Source of the DNA: Campylobacter insulaenigrae NCTC 12927
GTDB lineage: Bacteria > Campylobacterota > Campylobacteria > Campylobacterales > Campylobacteraceae
DNA: 64,000 nt
Direction of reading: 5' to 3'
NCBI RefSeq assembly: GCF_000816185.1
Contig: NZ_CP007770.1
Location: 1-64,000 of the forward strand
Shown: positions 13,568 through 22,922 of the stretch, piece after piece
Layout of the letters: the number at the start of each line of letters is the position of its first letter
Numbering within the stretch: the stretch's first letter is position 1
Notes under the pieces: generated by a model
Databases searched by the model: none
Seen by the model: only the letters and a program-made list of their open reading frames with translations
Told to the model about the DNA's origin: nothing
Program-made: the position numbers and the translations under genes

Positions 13568-15139
13568 ATGTTAAATAAAGCTAAAATCAAAGAAATTTTA
13601 AATAAGCGTTTTAAAGATGATATTCATGTAAAACTTTGTGATCTTCCTATGCCATCATGTTTGAAAGATGTTTATAAAGGAGCTTTGCGTATTAAAGAAG
13701 CTATAGATAAAGGTCAAAAAATAGCAGTAGTTGGTGATTATGATGTAGATGGAGTTATTTCGTGTGTTATTATTTCTGAATTTTTTGATGATATTGGATT
13801 TGATTATATAATTAAAATTCCAAATCGTTTTAAAGATGGTTATGGATTAAATAAAGAGATTATTGATGAGCTTGGAGATGTTGATTTAATTATTACTGTA
13901 GATAATGGTATAGCAGCTTTTGAAGCAGCTAATATATGTCAAGAAAAAGGTATTGATCTTATCATCACAGACCATCATATGCCTTCAAATATTTTACCAA
14001 ATGCATATGCTATTGTTAATCCAAAACAAGAAGATTGTGATTTTCCAGATATTGAGATATGCGGTGCTCAAGTAGTATGGTATTTGGTTGCTGCTATTAA
14101 AGAAGTTTGCAAGATTAATTATAACATGTGCAAATTTATAGAACTATTAGCAATTGCGATAATTGCTGATATGATGGAGCTTAGGGATCTTAATAGGGCG
14201 TTGGTTAGAAGAGGTATAGAATGTATCAATACTTCCAATCGTGCTGCGTTCAAAGCTATAAAAAAATATTATGGAAAAGACAAATTCGAAATTGATAATA
14301 TAGGTTTTTTAATAGCTCCTTTGATTAATAGCGCTGGAAGAATGGATGATGCCATTATTTCTTATAATTTTTTACATTCAAAAAATATTAGTGAAGTTGA
14401 AAATTATTTAGAGCAAATTGTTTCTTATAATAATAATCGCAAAGATGAAGAGAGAGAGTTATTTAAACAGTGTTTAGAACAAGTTAATGTTAAAGATAAT
14501 GTAATTGTAGTAAATGGTCAAAATTGGCATGAAGGTGTATTAGGAATTGTGGCAAGTCGTTTGGCAAAGCATTTTAATAAGCCTGCTTTTGTATTTTCAG
14601 AATGTGATGAAAAAGCTAAAGCAAGTGTAAGAAGTGTCGGAAAAATAGATATTTTAAATGTTATAGAAGAAGCTAAAGATTTTGTTTTAAGTTATGGTGG
14701 ACATAAAGGTGCAGCAGGAGTTTTAATTGAAATTTCCAAATTAGAATCTTTCAAAAATAAATTGAATGAAATTTGTGACAAAATTCACAAAGAAGATTTT
14801 TATAGTTCAGAAGAAGTTTTAGGAAGTATTGATCCTAATGAAGTGGATTTTGAACTATTAGAACTTTTGGAATTTTTTGAGCCTTTTGGTCATAAAAATC
14901 CTAGACCATATTTTCAATTTGATAATCTTTTGGTAAAAAATAAAAAACATATAGGAAAAGATGAAAAACATATGAAATTGGTACTTACTTATGGTAGTAA
15001 AGCTCTAGAAGCTTTATTTTTTAACTTTGATTATGATCCACAAGTTGGCGAAAATATAAAATTGATTGCAAGTATTTCTAGAAATAATTTTAGAGGTTTA
15101 GTTACTCCTCAGCTAACTATAAAAGAGATATTAAAATAA
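13568..15139 (+). CDS. recJ: Single-stranded-DNA exonuclease RecJ
   Basis: 5'-to-3' exonuclease used in recombination and mismatch repair. The 523 residues carry the DHH phosphoesterase motifs: VVGDYDVDG (motif I), VDNGIAA, ITDHHMP (the DHH motif), and the DHHA1 SYGGHKGAAG motif in the C-terminal half, followed by an OB-like domain. It is slightly shorter than the E. coli enzyme (577 residues) but has every catalytic motif. It directly follows pyrG and is convergent with prfA across a strong hairpin. Confidence 0.94.
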   Translation: MLNKAKIKEILNKRFKDDIHVKLCDLPMPSCLKDVYKGALRIKEAIDKGQKIAVVGDYDVDGVISCVIISEFFDDIGFDYIIKIPNRFKDGYGLNKEIIDELGDVDLIITVDNGIAAFEAANICQEKGIDLIITDHHMPSNILPNAYAIVNPKQEDCDFPDIEICGAQVVWYLVAAIKEVCKINYNMCKFIELLAIAIIADMMELRDLNRALVRRGIECINTSNRAAFKAIKKYYGKDKFEIDNIGFLIAPLINSAGRMDDAIISYNFLHSKNISEVENYLEQIVSYNNNRKDEERELFKQCLEQVNVKDNVIVVNGQNWHEGVLGIVASRLAKHFNKPAFVFSECDEKAKASVRSVGKIDILNVIEEAKDFVLSYGGHKGAAGVLIEISKLESFKNKLNEICDKIHKEDFYSSEEVLGSIDPNEVDFELLELLEFFEPFGHKNPRPYFQFDNLLVKNKKHIGKDEKHMKLVLTYGSKALEALFFNFDYDPQVGENIKLIASISRNNFRGLVTPQLTIKEILK

Positions 15140-15142
15140 AAA

Positions 15143-15175
15143 CAAAACTTATTTGTAATCTTTGAATAAGTTTTG
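15143..15175. terminator. Bidirectional terminator between recJ and prfA
   Basis: Perfect 11-bp stem CAAAACTTATT (15143-15153) and AATAAGTTTTG (15165-15175) with an 11-base loop, lying between the convergent recJ and prfA stops. The A-run and T-run inside the stem could serve both strands. Confidence 0.65.
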
Positions 15176-15184
15176 TGGAACTTT

Positions 15185-16252
15185 TTATAAATTTTCTTGT
15201 TGTAAAGCTTCAGCTTGATAATATGCTATCAGTGGCTCTATAATTTCATCAAATAATCCACCTTCTAATATAGCATCGAGTCTATATAGTGTGAGATTAA
15301 TTCTATGATCGCTTATTCTATTTTGAGGAAAATTATAAGTGCGTATTCGTTCACTTCTATCTCCACTGCCAACCTGAGATTTTCTAGTTTCACTTTCTTT
15401 TGCTAGACGTTCTTGTTCTTGCATTTCAAATAATCTAGCTTTTAATACTTTCATAGCACTTTCTTTATTTTTATGCTGACTTTTTCCATCTTGATTAACA
15501 ACTACTATACCAGTTGGTATATGAGTAATTCTTACGGCGCTATCGGTCGTATTAACACTTTGACCACCATGTCCACTACTTCTCATTACATCTATTTTCA
15601 AATCATTAGGATTTATTTGAATTTCTACATCATCAACCTCAGGCATTATTGCCACTGTTATAGCTGAGGTATGGACTCTTCCTTGCGATTCTGTTTCTGG
15701 TACTCTTTGAACCCTATGTGTTCCACCTTCATACTTTAATCTTGAGTATGCTCCATTTCCTTTAATAAGGATAATAATTTCTTTAAATCCACCAGCACTA
15801 CCTTCGCTAGAGCTGATAATTTCGTATTTATAATCACGATTTTCAGCATAACGTATATAAGATTTTACAAGATCACCAACAAATAATGATGCTTCATCCC
15901 CTCCGGTTCCTGCACGAATTTCTAAAAAAATATTTTTATCATCATTTGGATCTTTAGGAAGTAAAAGAATTTTTAATTCCTCTTCAAGCTGAGGTTTTAG
16001 AAGTTCTAAATTTTTCAATTCTTCTTTAGCAAGTTCACCAAGCTCAATATCAGATAGCAAGATTTTATTTTCTTCTATGTCGCTTAATGTTTTTAAATAT
16101 TGTTTAGCTTTTGTCACTATGGGATCTAAAGTTTTTTGTTCTTTAGATAAGGTAGTCATCTTAGATATATCATTGGATATATTAATATCACTTAGAAGAG
16201 CATTAAGCTCATCAAAGCGTTCTAAAAAAGGCTTAAGTTTATCAGCTAACAT
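15185..16252 (-). CDS. prfA: Peptide chain release factor 1
   Basis: Recognises UAA and UAG and triggers peptide release. The 355-residue protein has the catalytic GGQ in [17 protein letters not shown] and the RF1 stop-codon-reading PET tripeptide in [14 protein letters not shown], which separates it from RF2. The C-terminal [19 protein letters not shown] is also family-typical. The 5' end follows rpsT by 4 bases on the same strand. Confidence 0.96.
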   Translation of the reverse strand: MLADKLKPFLERFDELNALLSDINISNDISKMTTLSKEQKTLDPIVTKAKQYLKTLSDIEENKILLSDIELGELAKEELKNLELLKPQLEEELKILLLPKDPNDDKNIFLEIRAGTGGDEASLFVGDLVKSYIRYAENRDYKYEIISSSEGSAGGFKEIIILIKGNGAYSRLKYEGGTHRVQRVPETESQGRVHTSAITVAIMPEVDDVEIQINPNDLKIDVMRSSGHGGQSVNTTDSAVRITHIPTGIVVVNQDGKSQHKNKESAMKVLKARLFEMQEQERLAKESETRKSQVGSGDRSERIRTYNFPQNRISDHRINLTLYRLDAILEGGLFDEIIEPLIAYYQAEALQQENL

Positions 16253-16256
16253 TAAT

Positions 16257-16520
16257 TTATGCTAATTTATTTACCAGTAATGCTAATCTACTTACACGGC
16301 GTGATGCAGTTTGTTTTTTCAAAAATCCACGACTTACCATAGCATGAATATTTTTATTTGCTATTTTTAATGCATTTGCTGCTGCTTCTTTGTCATTATT
16401 TGCTGCTGCTTCACGAACCGCTTTAGTAATATTTTTTAATCTTGTTCTATAAAATCTATTTCTTTCAGTTCTTTTGATAGTTTGTCTTGCTCTTTTTTCA
16501 GCAGATTTATGGTTTGCCAT
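16257..16520 (-). CDS. rpsT: 30S ribosomal protein S20
   Basis: Primary 16S rRNA-binding protein, 87 residues, very basic, with the S20 opening [14 protein letters not shown] and the helical [21 protein letters not shown] end. The ribosome site AAAGGA lies just upstream, and a TATAAT box on the minus strand lies about 30 bases before the ATG. prfA follows in the same transcription unit. Confidence 0.97.
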   Translation of the reverse strand: MANHKSAEKRARQTIKRTERNRFYRTRLKNITKAVREAAANNDKEAAANALKIANKNIHAMVSRGFLKKQTASRRVSRLALLVNKLA

Positions 16521-16552
16521 AATTTTCCTTTTTTATATAAATTAAGTTGATA

Positions 16553-16558
16553 ATTATA
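16553..16558 (-). promoter_or_regulatory. Probable -10 box for rpsT-prfA
   Basis: Minus-strand TATAAT inside a T-rich stretch about 33 bases upstream of the rpsT start, consistent with the Campylobacter sigma-70 pattern of a strong -10 with little -35. Confidence 0.5.
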
Positions 16559-16612
16559 TAAAAAATAAATTAAATTTTTATAAATTTAAGTAATATTAAA
16601 GTATTAATTTTT

Positions 16613-17374
16613 TTAATACCTTACATTGTTTAACTTTAAAAAATCTCTTAATTTTTCGTATTCTCCATTTTCTAAATAACGATATTTTCCAGATTTTAAC
16701 ATTCCAAGATCTAAAGCTCCAAATGCAACTCTTTTTAAATCCATTACTTCAAGATCAAAATGTCCAAAAAATCGTCTTAATTCTCTATTTTTGCCTTCGT
16801 TGATAATAACTTTAAGTTTGGTATAGCCTCCACTAGATCCAAAAATTTCAAATCCTAAAAAAGGTGCAAAATTCATAGAAATAATTTTTGTTTTCACATG
16901 AGCACCTTTCTTTTCATTTTGAATTTCTAATCCATTTTGCATAGCTTCTATCACATTTTTTTGTATATTACCTTTTAGTTTTAAGTAATATTCTCGTTCT
17001 AAATCACTGTGCATTAGAGCATCTGCAATAACAGGAGAGTCAGTTAATAAAAGCAATCCTTCGCTAGCAAAATCAAGTCTACCTACGCTAAGCCATGTGC
17101 TAAATTGTTTCGGTAAAGTATGATAGATAGTTTTTCTACCTCTATCATCTTTTTTACTTACAAGTTCCCCTTTTTGCTTATTATATATAATAACTGAAAA
17201 TTGAGTTTTTTTATGAAGCTTTTTACCATTAATAAATACTTTATCTTCAGCATTTACATCATCACTTAGCAAGGCTATTTTTTTATTGATTTTAACTAGA
17301 CCTTGTTTGATTAATTCATCAGCTTCTCTACGAGAATATTTGCTATTGTGCGAGATAAATTTATTAATTCTCAT
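16613..17374 (-). CDS. rluB: RluB/RsuA-family pseudouridine synthase
   Basis: 253-residue rRNA pseudouridine synthase. An N-terminal S4 RNA-binding domain (MRINKFISHNSKYSRREADE) precedes a catalytic domain with GRLDFASEG, in which Asp101 is the nucleophilic aspartate, and LREFFGHF-type residues near the C-terminus (NRELRRFFGHF). The RLD-F/Y-ASEGLLLLT pattern places it with RluB/RsuA rather than RluA. It lies immediately downstream of RNase J and RsmA on the same strand, so a ribosome-maturation operon is likely. The exact target base is inference. Confidence 0.87.
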   Translation of the reverse strand: MRINKFISHNSKYSRREADELIKQGLVKINKKIALLSDDVNAEDKVFINGKKLHKKTQFSVIIYNKQKGELVSKKDDRGRKTIYHTLPKQFSTWLSVGRLDFASEGLLLLTDSPVIADALMHSDLEREYYLKLKGNIQKNVIEAMQNGLEIQNEKKGAHVKTKIISMNFAPFLGFEIFGSSGGYTKLKVIINEGKNRELRRFFGHFDLEVMDLKRVAFGALDLGMLKSGKYRYLENGEYEKLRDFLKLNNVRY

Positions 17375-17385
17375 TATAAACTCAT

Positions 17386-19329
17386 TTACATTACAAAAAT
17401 AGTCGGTACTATAGTTGGATATTTTTTTATTTTCCTAAAAATATGTTTTCGCAATACCTGTCTAATTTGCGCTTCTAAAATCCTTGGATTGTCTAATATT
17501 TCATCTTTGACATTTGGAAAAAATTGACTTAATACTTCGCTCATTTCCTTTGAGAAATTTCCATCTTGTTTATCGGCTACAAGACCATAGCTAAATACTC
17601 TAGGTTTGTTTATTAAAGTTTTACTTGCTTTGTCAAGTTGGGCGATGATTACAACTATGCCACTATCAGCTAGCTTTTGTCTATCTATAACCACATCATC
17701 AGCAATTTGTTTGTTGATTTGATTATCCACAAATACTTTTCCTGTTTTAACAGTTTTGGTGCGTTTAATATATTTGTGACAAAGTTCAATTTGATCTCCA
17801 TCACTCATTAGATAGATATTTCTTTCAGGTATCCCGCATTTTACTGCAGTTTCTTTATGTTTGGTTATATGGTTATATTCTCCATGCACTGGTAAGAAAA
17901 ATTTAGGTTTGACTAAATTTAGCATGAGTTTTTGTTCTTCTATGCTAGCATGTCCGCTTACATGAATTTCACTGAATTCTTGATATGCTACTTTTGCACC
18001 TGCTTTTAAAAGAAAATCAAGAACTGCAGAAACATTAGCTTCATTTCCTGGTATGGCTTTAGCTGAAATTATGACTTGATCGCTTGGTTTAATTTTGATG
18101 AATTTGTGCTCATCTGTGGCCATTCTATAAAGAGCACTCATAGTTTCACCTTGACTACCTGTAGTGACAATAAGAATTTCATTGTCTTTATATTTGCTAA
18201 CTTCATCAGCATCAATAAAAATTTTACGATCAAGTTTAATATATCCAAGTTCCATTGTAGTATATAGATTTCTTTCCATGGATCTACCTATAACACAAAC
18301 TTTTCTACCATATTTTAAACCATAAGTAATAGCTTGATAAACACGATGTATATTTGAACTAAAAGTGCTCATAATAACACGACCTTTGGTTTTTGAAAAA
18401 ATTTGATCAAAAGTAGGACCTACAGAACTTTCACTTTTTGTGTATCCTTCTTTGTAAGAATTTGTGCTATCGCTTAATAAACACAAAACTCCTTCTTCGC
18501 CATAATGCGCTAAACGACTTAAATCAGTAGGATATCCATCAATAGGAGTTTGATCTATTTTAAAATCTCCTGTGTGAATGATAGTACCTGCTTTAGTTTT
18601 TATAGCTAGCGCTGAAGCATCTATAATGGAGTGAGTAATGTGTATCCATTCTATATCAAATTCTCCTATTTCATAAATTTGTCTTTTAGTTACTGGCCTA
18701 AACCATTTGCGTTCAGCTTTTAAACCATGTTCTTCAAATTTATTTGAAATCATTCCTAATGCCAAAGGGGTGGCATAAATTGGAAACTGAAATTCTTTAA
18801 AAAAATATGGTACAGCACCTATATGATCTTCATGAGCATGTGTTATGATTATGGCTCGTATTTTGTTTTTAATTTTTCTTACATAATCAAAATCAGGAAT
18901 AATGATATCTACACCATGCATACTACCATCTGGAAAACTCATTCCTATATCTACCACAATTGCATCATTGTTTGTTTCAAAGATAGTAATATTGCCACCT
19001 ATTTCGCCAAGTCCACCTAAAGGAGTAATTTTTATTTTATGTTCGCTTGTATTATTGTGTTTAGATGGATGAAGTCTTAGTTCATGCATCAATTTATTAG
19101 CTTCTATACTTTTAGCAAGTTCAACTTGCCAATCTTCATTACCATTTAATTTAGAAGGTAAATTTCTATTTCTCTTCTTTTTCTTTTTTTCTTCTGTGTT
19201 GTTTGTAGTATTTTCTGATTGATTGGCATTATTTTGTTCTAAATTTTGTAAATTTTTATTTTTTTTATTTTTAAATTTATTAAATCTTCTTGTTTTATTT
19301 TGTTCTTGAGTTTTGTTTTCTTCGTTCAT
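17386..19329 (-). CDS. rnj: Ribonuclease J
   Basis: Metallo-beta-lactamase/beta-CASP ribonuclease for mRNA decay and RNA maturation. The 647 residues consist of a Lys/Asn/Gln-rich N-terminal extension of about 95 residues, the metal site THAHEDHIGAV, GDFKID, a beta-CASP insert, HVSGHAS and a C-terminal domain. The basic extension is characteristic of epsilonproteobacterial RNase J and absent from the Bacillus enzyme. The ATG follows AAGGATACTT and lies 35 bases inside the rsmA reading frame, implying coupled translation. Confidence 0.95.
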   Translation of the reverse strand: MNEENKTQEQNKTRRFNKFKNKKNKNLQNLEQNNANQSENTTNNTEEKKKKKRNRNLPSKLNGNEDWQVELAKSIEANKLMHELRLHPSKHNNTSEHKIKITPLGGLGEIGGNITIFETNNDAIVVDIGMSFPDGSMHGVDIIIPDFDYVRKIKNKIRAIIITHAHEDHIGAVPYFFKEFQFPIYATPLALGMISNKFEEHGLKAERKWFRPVTKRQIYEIGEFDIEWIHITHSIIDASALAIKTKAGTIIHTGDFKIDQTPIDGYPTDLSRLAHYGEEGVLCLLSDSTNSYKEGYTKSESSVGPTFDQIFSKTKGRVIMSTFSSNIHRVYQAITYGLKYGRKVCVIGRSMERNLYTTMELGYIKLDRKIFIDADEVSKYKDNEILIVTTGSQGETMSALYRMATDEHKFIKIKPSDQVIISAKAIPGNEANVSAVLDFLLKAGAKVAYQEFSEIHVSGHASIEEQKLMLNLVKPKFFLPVHGEYNHITKHKETAVKCGIPERNIYLMSDGDQIELCHKYIKRTKTVKTGKVFVDNQINKQIADDVVIDRQKLADSGIVVIIAQLDKASKTLINKPRVFSYGLVADKQDGNFSKEMSEVLSQFFPNVKDEILDNPRILEAQIRQVLRKHIFRKIKKYPTIVPTIFVM

Positions 19330-20116
19330 AAGTATCCTTTAAATAACCAAAAATTTTAAGGTATAACTCAACACTTATTTCATGAGCTCTTGAAGAAGGT
19401 GAAATATTTAATTCTCTAAAAATCTCTAAAATTTTATCTTTTTTATCTTTAAAATTTGATACAAGTTGTTTTCTTGGATTTTGAAAACAATCTTTAAGAA
19501 AAATTTTGAAACTTTCTAAATCTTGAATTTTTTGCTTGTAATTTGTTACTTTTTCAAGCTTCATAACAGCAGAAGTAACTTTTGGTGGTGGATTAAAGCT
19601 TTCTGGTTTAATTTCAAACAATAAAGCTTTTTTACAAATAAGTTCACAAAGGATACTTAATGCCGAAAAATTACTTTCTTTAAAAGTAGCACAAAATTTT
19701 TGCGCTACTTCTTTTTGAACCATTACAATAAGTCCTAGACACTTATCATCTTCTAAGGCTTTCAAGATTAAATTTGTAGCAATATAATAAGGCAAATTTG
19801 CTACTAAAAAATACTCTTTTTCGCTTAAACTTCCATTGTTAAATGCTATACTAGCATCTTGATGAATAAGCTCAAAATTTCCACCTTCAATCTCATTTTG
19901 AAATTTTTTATTCAAAATAGGAATCAGTTCTTTATCAATCTCATAGGCTTTAACTTTAACCTGAGGTATCGATAAAAGTTCCTGTGTTAAATCACCTAAG
20001 CCAGGCCCAATCTCAACAATATTTTTTGTATCTTTGGGTATGGCTTGAGTGATTTTTAATACTACATTTTTATCGCATAAAAAATTTTGTCCAAAATATT
20101 TTTTCGCTTTAATCAT
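19295..20116 (-). CDS. rsmA: 16S rRNA dimethyladenosine transferase RsmA/KsgA
   Basis: SAM-dependent dimethylation of two adjacent adenines near the 3' end of 16S rRNA, a late 30S assembly step. The 273-residue protein shows the opener KKYFGQNFLCD, SAM motif EIGPGLGDLTQ and the adenine methyltransferase motif NLPYYIATN, then FNPPPKVTSAV. Its last 35 bases overlap the start of rnj. It heads the minus-strand cluster rsmA-rnj-rluB. Confidence 0.96.
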   Translation of the reverse strand: MIKAKKYFGQNFLCDKNVVLKITQAIPKDTKNIVEIGPGLGDLTQELLSIPQVKVKAYEIDKELIPILNKKFQNEIEGGNFELIHQDASIAFNNGSLSEKEYFLVANLPYYIATNLILKALEDDKCLGLIVMVQKEVAQKFCATFKESNFSALSILCELICKKALLFEIKPESFNPPPKVTSAVMKLEKVTNYKQKIQDLESFKIFLKDCFQNPRKQLVSNFKDKKDKILEIFRELNISPSSRAHEISVELYLKIFGYLKDTYERRKQNSRTK

Positions 20117-20207
20117 TGAAGCATTTTATCTAAAAATTTATTAATTATAGCATTATTTTAAGTCCTAATTGGATAAAATTTATTTTTTATTTTTATAAAG
20201 GTTGTTT

Positions 20208-20744
20208 TTGAAAAATCTTATAGTGTGTGCTGGAGGAAATGAACAATTTGAGTTTGCACAAAGTATAGGTATAGGTATTGTAAATTCTGCATTTAATCTA
20301 GGAAAAATTTTAAGTCAACAAAAAGTAGATAAAATAATTTTTATTGGAACTTGTGGTATTTATCAAGATGGAAATATTTTTGATATTTATGAAAGTACAA
20401 ATGCTTGTAATATTGAATATGCGTATTTTTTTGAAACTTTTTATACTCCTATAAATAATACAATAAATTTGAATGTTTCATGTGAAACTACTATTGTAAA
20501 TTCTTCTAATTACATATGTAGCGATAAAAATATAGCTAAAAAATATGCTCAGCTGGGGATTAAAATAGAAAATATGGAAGCTTATTCTATATTAACTTGT
20601 GCAAAAAATTTTGGGATAGATGCTGTTTGCTATTTATGTGCAACAAATTTTTGTGATGAAAATGCTCACAAATATTTTATTAACAATCATAATAAAGCAA
20701 AAGAGAAATTAATATCGTTTTTGAGTGATAAAAAATTAATATAG
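20208..20744 (+). CDS. Purine/uridine phosphorylase-like protein (Cj1712-type)
   Basis: 178 residues. The TTG at 20208 is the preferred start because AAGG lies 6 bases upstream; an earlier in-frame TTG has no spacing. The fold signature is partial: FIGTCGIY resembles the phosphorylase GxxG loop, and KIENMEAYS resembles the ME motif that contacts ribose in PNP/MTA nucleosidases. The protein is about 50 residues shorter than those enzymes, so activity is uncertain. It ends 8 bases before rlmN. From memory the same order (rsmA, this gene, rlmN) occurs in C. jejuni. Confidence 0.65.
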   Translation: MKNLIVCAGGNEQFEFAQSIGIGIVNSAFNLGKILSQQKVDKIIFIGTCGIYQDGNIFDIYESTNACNIEYAYFFETFYTPINNTINLNVSCETTIVNSSNYICSDKNIAKKYAQLGIKIENMEAYSILTCAKNFGIDAVCYLCATNFCDENAHKYFINNHNKAKEKLISFLSDKKLI

Positions 20745-20752
20745 GAAAAAAA

Positions 20753-21823
20753 TTGAAAAATTTACAGAATATTTTAGATTTTACTAAAGAAGAATTGGAA
20801 AATATAGTCCAACCTAAATTTAGAGCTAAACAAATTTTTGAGTGGATTTACAAAAAATATGTTGATGAATTTTTGCAAATGTCTTCTTTGCCTAAAGATT
20901 TTCGTTTATATTTGCAAGAAAGATTTCATTTTTCACCATTAAAATGTATAAAAGATGAAAAAAGTAAAGATGGTAGTATAAAATATCTTTTTGAACTTGT
21001 AGATGGATATAAAATTGAAGCTGTTTTGTTACCTATGAAAGAAGAAGTTGTAGATGAAAGCGGTAAGATCGTTAAGCATAAAAAATATACAATTTGCGTA
21101 TCATCTCAGGTTGGGTGTAAAAGTGGATGTAGTTTTTGTCTTACTGCTAAAGGCGGTTTGAAAAGAAATCTAAGTGCTGGTGAGATTGTAGGACAAATTT
21201 TATGGATTAAAAAGCATAATAATATACCTTATGAAAGAAGGGTTAATATAGTCTATATGGGTATGGGAGAGCCTTTGGATAATCTTAAAAATATTTCTAA
21301 GGCAGTTAAAATTTTAGCCGATAATGATGCTTTAGCGATAAGCCCCAGAAGACAAACTATAAGCACGAGTGGTTTAGCAAAACAGATCAAGGAGCTTGGA
21401 GAAATGAATTTAGGAGTACTTTTGGCTATTTCACTCCATGCTGTAAATGATGAGCTTAGAAGTGAATTAATGCCTATTAACAAAGCATATAATATAGCAA
21501 GTATTATGGAAGCTGTAAGAAATTTTCCTATAGATCAACGAAAAAGAGTGATGTTTGAATATCTTTTAATTGATGGAGTAAATGATAAAATAGAACATGC
21601 AAAAGAATTAGTCAAGCTTTTAAATGGTATAAAAGCTAAAGTAAATTTAATACTTTTTAATCCACACGAAGGAAGTTTATATAAGAGACCAAGTGTTGAA
21701 AATGCTATCAAATTTCAAGATTATTTGAGTGCTAAAGGTGTTACTTGTACTATAAGAGAAAGTAAAGGACTTGATATTTCAGCAGCTTGTGGACAGCTTA
21801 AAGAGAGGCAGAGCATAAGATGA
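20753..21823 (+). CDS. rlmN: 23S rRNA/tRNA m2A methyltransferase RlmN
   Basis: Radical-SAM enzyme that methylates C2 of an adenine in 23S rRNA and certain tRNAs. The 356-residue protein has the cluster-binding CKSGCSFC (CxxxCxxC), the GMGEPLDN motif, and the catalytic C-terminal cysteine in SAACGQL. The start codon is TTG after AGGAAAAAA. A 32-residue membrane ORF starts inside the stop codon. Confidence 0.94.
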   Translation: MKNLQNILDFTKEELENIVQPKFRAKQIFEWIYKKYVDEFLQMSSLPKDFRLYLQERFHFSPLKCIKDEKSKDGSIKYLFELVDGYKIEAVLLPMKEEVVDESGKIVKHKKYTICVSSQVGCKSGCSFCLTAKGGLKRNLSAGEIVGQILWIKKHNNIPYERRVNIVYMGMGEPLDNLKNISKAVKILADNDALAISPRRQTISTSGLAKQIKELGEMNLGVLLAISLHAVNDELRSELMPINKAYNIASIMEAVRNFPIDQRKRVMFEYLLIDGVNDKIEHAKELVKLLNGIKAKVNLILFNPHEGSLYKRPSVENAIKFQDYLSAKGVTCTIRESKGLDISAACGQLKERQSIR

Positions 21824-21918
21824 CTTTTTTAGATATCGCTCAAATTATATTTATAAGTATAGTTGTTGTGATTGGACTTGGTGGAATTATTTATGTATTA
21901 AAAAATGAAGATAAATAA
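21820..21918 (+). CDS. 32-residue single-span membrane microprotein
   Basis: ATG at 21820 overlaps the rlmN stop as ATGA, giving a 32-codon ORF ending TAA at 21916-21918. The product MTFLDIAQI... has one hydrophobic span (about residues 5-27, rich in I, V and G) and a charged KNEDK tail. An ORF of similar size follows rlmN in C. jejuni as I recall (Cj1714), which supports it as real. Function unknown; it might be a small membrane regulator or assembly factor. Confidence 0.65.
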   Translation: MTFLDIAQIIFISIVVVIGLGGIIYVLKNEDK

Positions 21919-22922
21919 TTAATTGATATATTTTTTTAATCTATCAATGACATCTATTATAATTTTATTTACTTCATTGTTTGATAATTCACTGTATTTT
22001 TTATCAATAAAAACATAGTCTTTATTGTATGTTGGCCAATATATACTATCTTTTTTGGGATATAATCCAATACTAGAGATTTTCATGTTACTTGCAATAT
22101 GAATTGGACCAGTGCTAGGGCTAATAATACATTTTGATCGAGATATAAGTTCTGCTAAATTTAAAATATCATCATTATTTTTAAAAATATAAATTTCTGA
22201 TAAAAGATTTATATTATACTGTTTAATGTTTTTTATAAAAGTGTCATGAATATCATTGTAGGTTGGAACAATGATGTTTATGTTTGGATATGAAATTCGA
22301 ATTTGTGTTATAAGATCAAGAAATGAAATTATTCTTAGTGTAAAATCCACTGTAATACTAAAAGGATTTATAACGATAAAATTTTTTATATTATTACTTC
22401 GAAGATAATTTTGAATAATATTTTTGTTTTTAGATAAAGTTTTTATAGTGGTATCAAAATTGATTTTTTTAATGTATTTATCAAATTTTTAGGATCTATT
22501 TTTCTAGCGTAATATAACATTCTATCCCTGTCGCTTTTATTTTTAAAAAATCTCTTTGTTATACTTGTAAAGATAATTTTACATTTACGAGAAAATATGC
22601 TTACAAATTTAGATCTTACAATAATGCATTTTGCATTTGTTTTTATAAGTAATTTTATTAAAAAAGATTTCCCGTGAAATGATATTAAATAATCTAATGG
22701 ATATTTGTTTATTTGCTTTATCATATTCTCATCAATTTTATCAATAAGTTCTACGTGGTCAATAAAATCAAAATTTTTTAAAATATTTTCAGTATTTTTT
22801 CTACAAAAAACGATTGTATTTGCTTGATAAATATGTTTAATAGCATATAGCATATCTAAACTAGCAACCATATCTTCAATATTATGAGGACAAAAATATC
22901 CAACGGAAATATTTTCTTTCAT
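21919..22922 (-). pseudogene. GT9 heptosyltransferase-like gene, frameshifted
   Basis: Two adjacent minus-strand frames form one glycosyltransferase of about 330 residues. The first part (from ATG 22922, overlapping the upstream gene stop as ATGA) gives the N-terminal domain and stops at 22443. The second part, in another frame, runs to 21919 with IVINPFSITVDF and the GT9 donor-site motif SPSTGPIHIAS. The frames join at an A7 run (T7 at 22464-22470 on the plus strand), where one extra A would restore KKINFDTTIKTL. GT9 enzymes add heptose-type sugars to lipooligosaccharide. It could be a pseudogene, a phase-variable gene in the off state, or a sequencing error. Confidence 0.75.
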
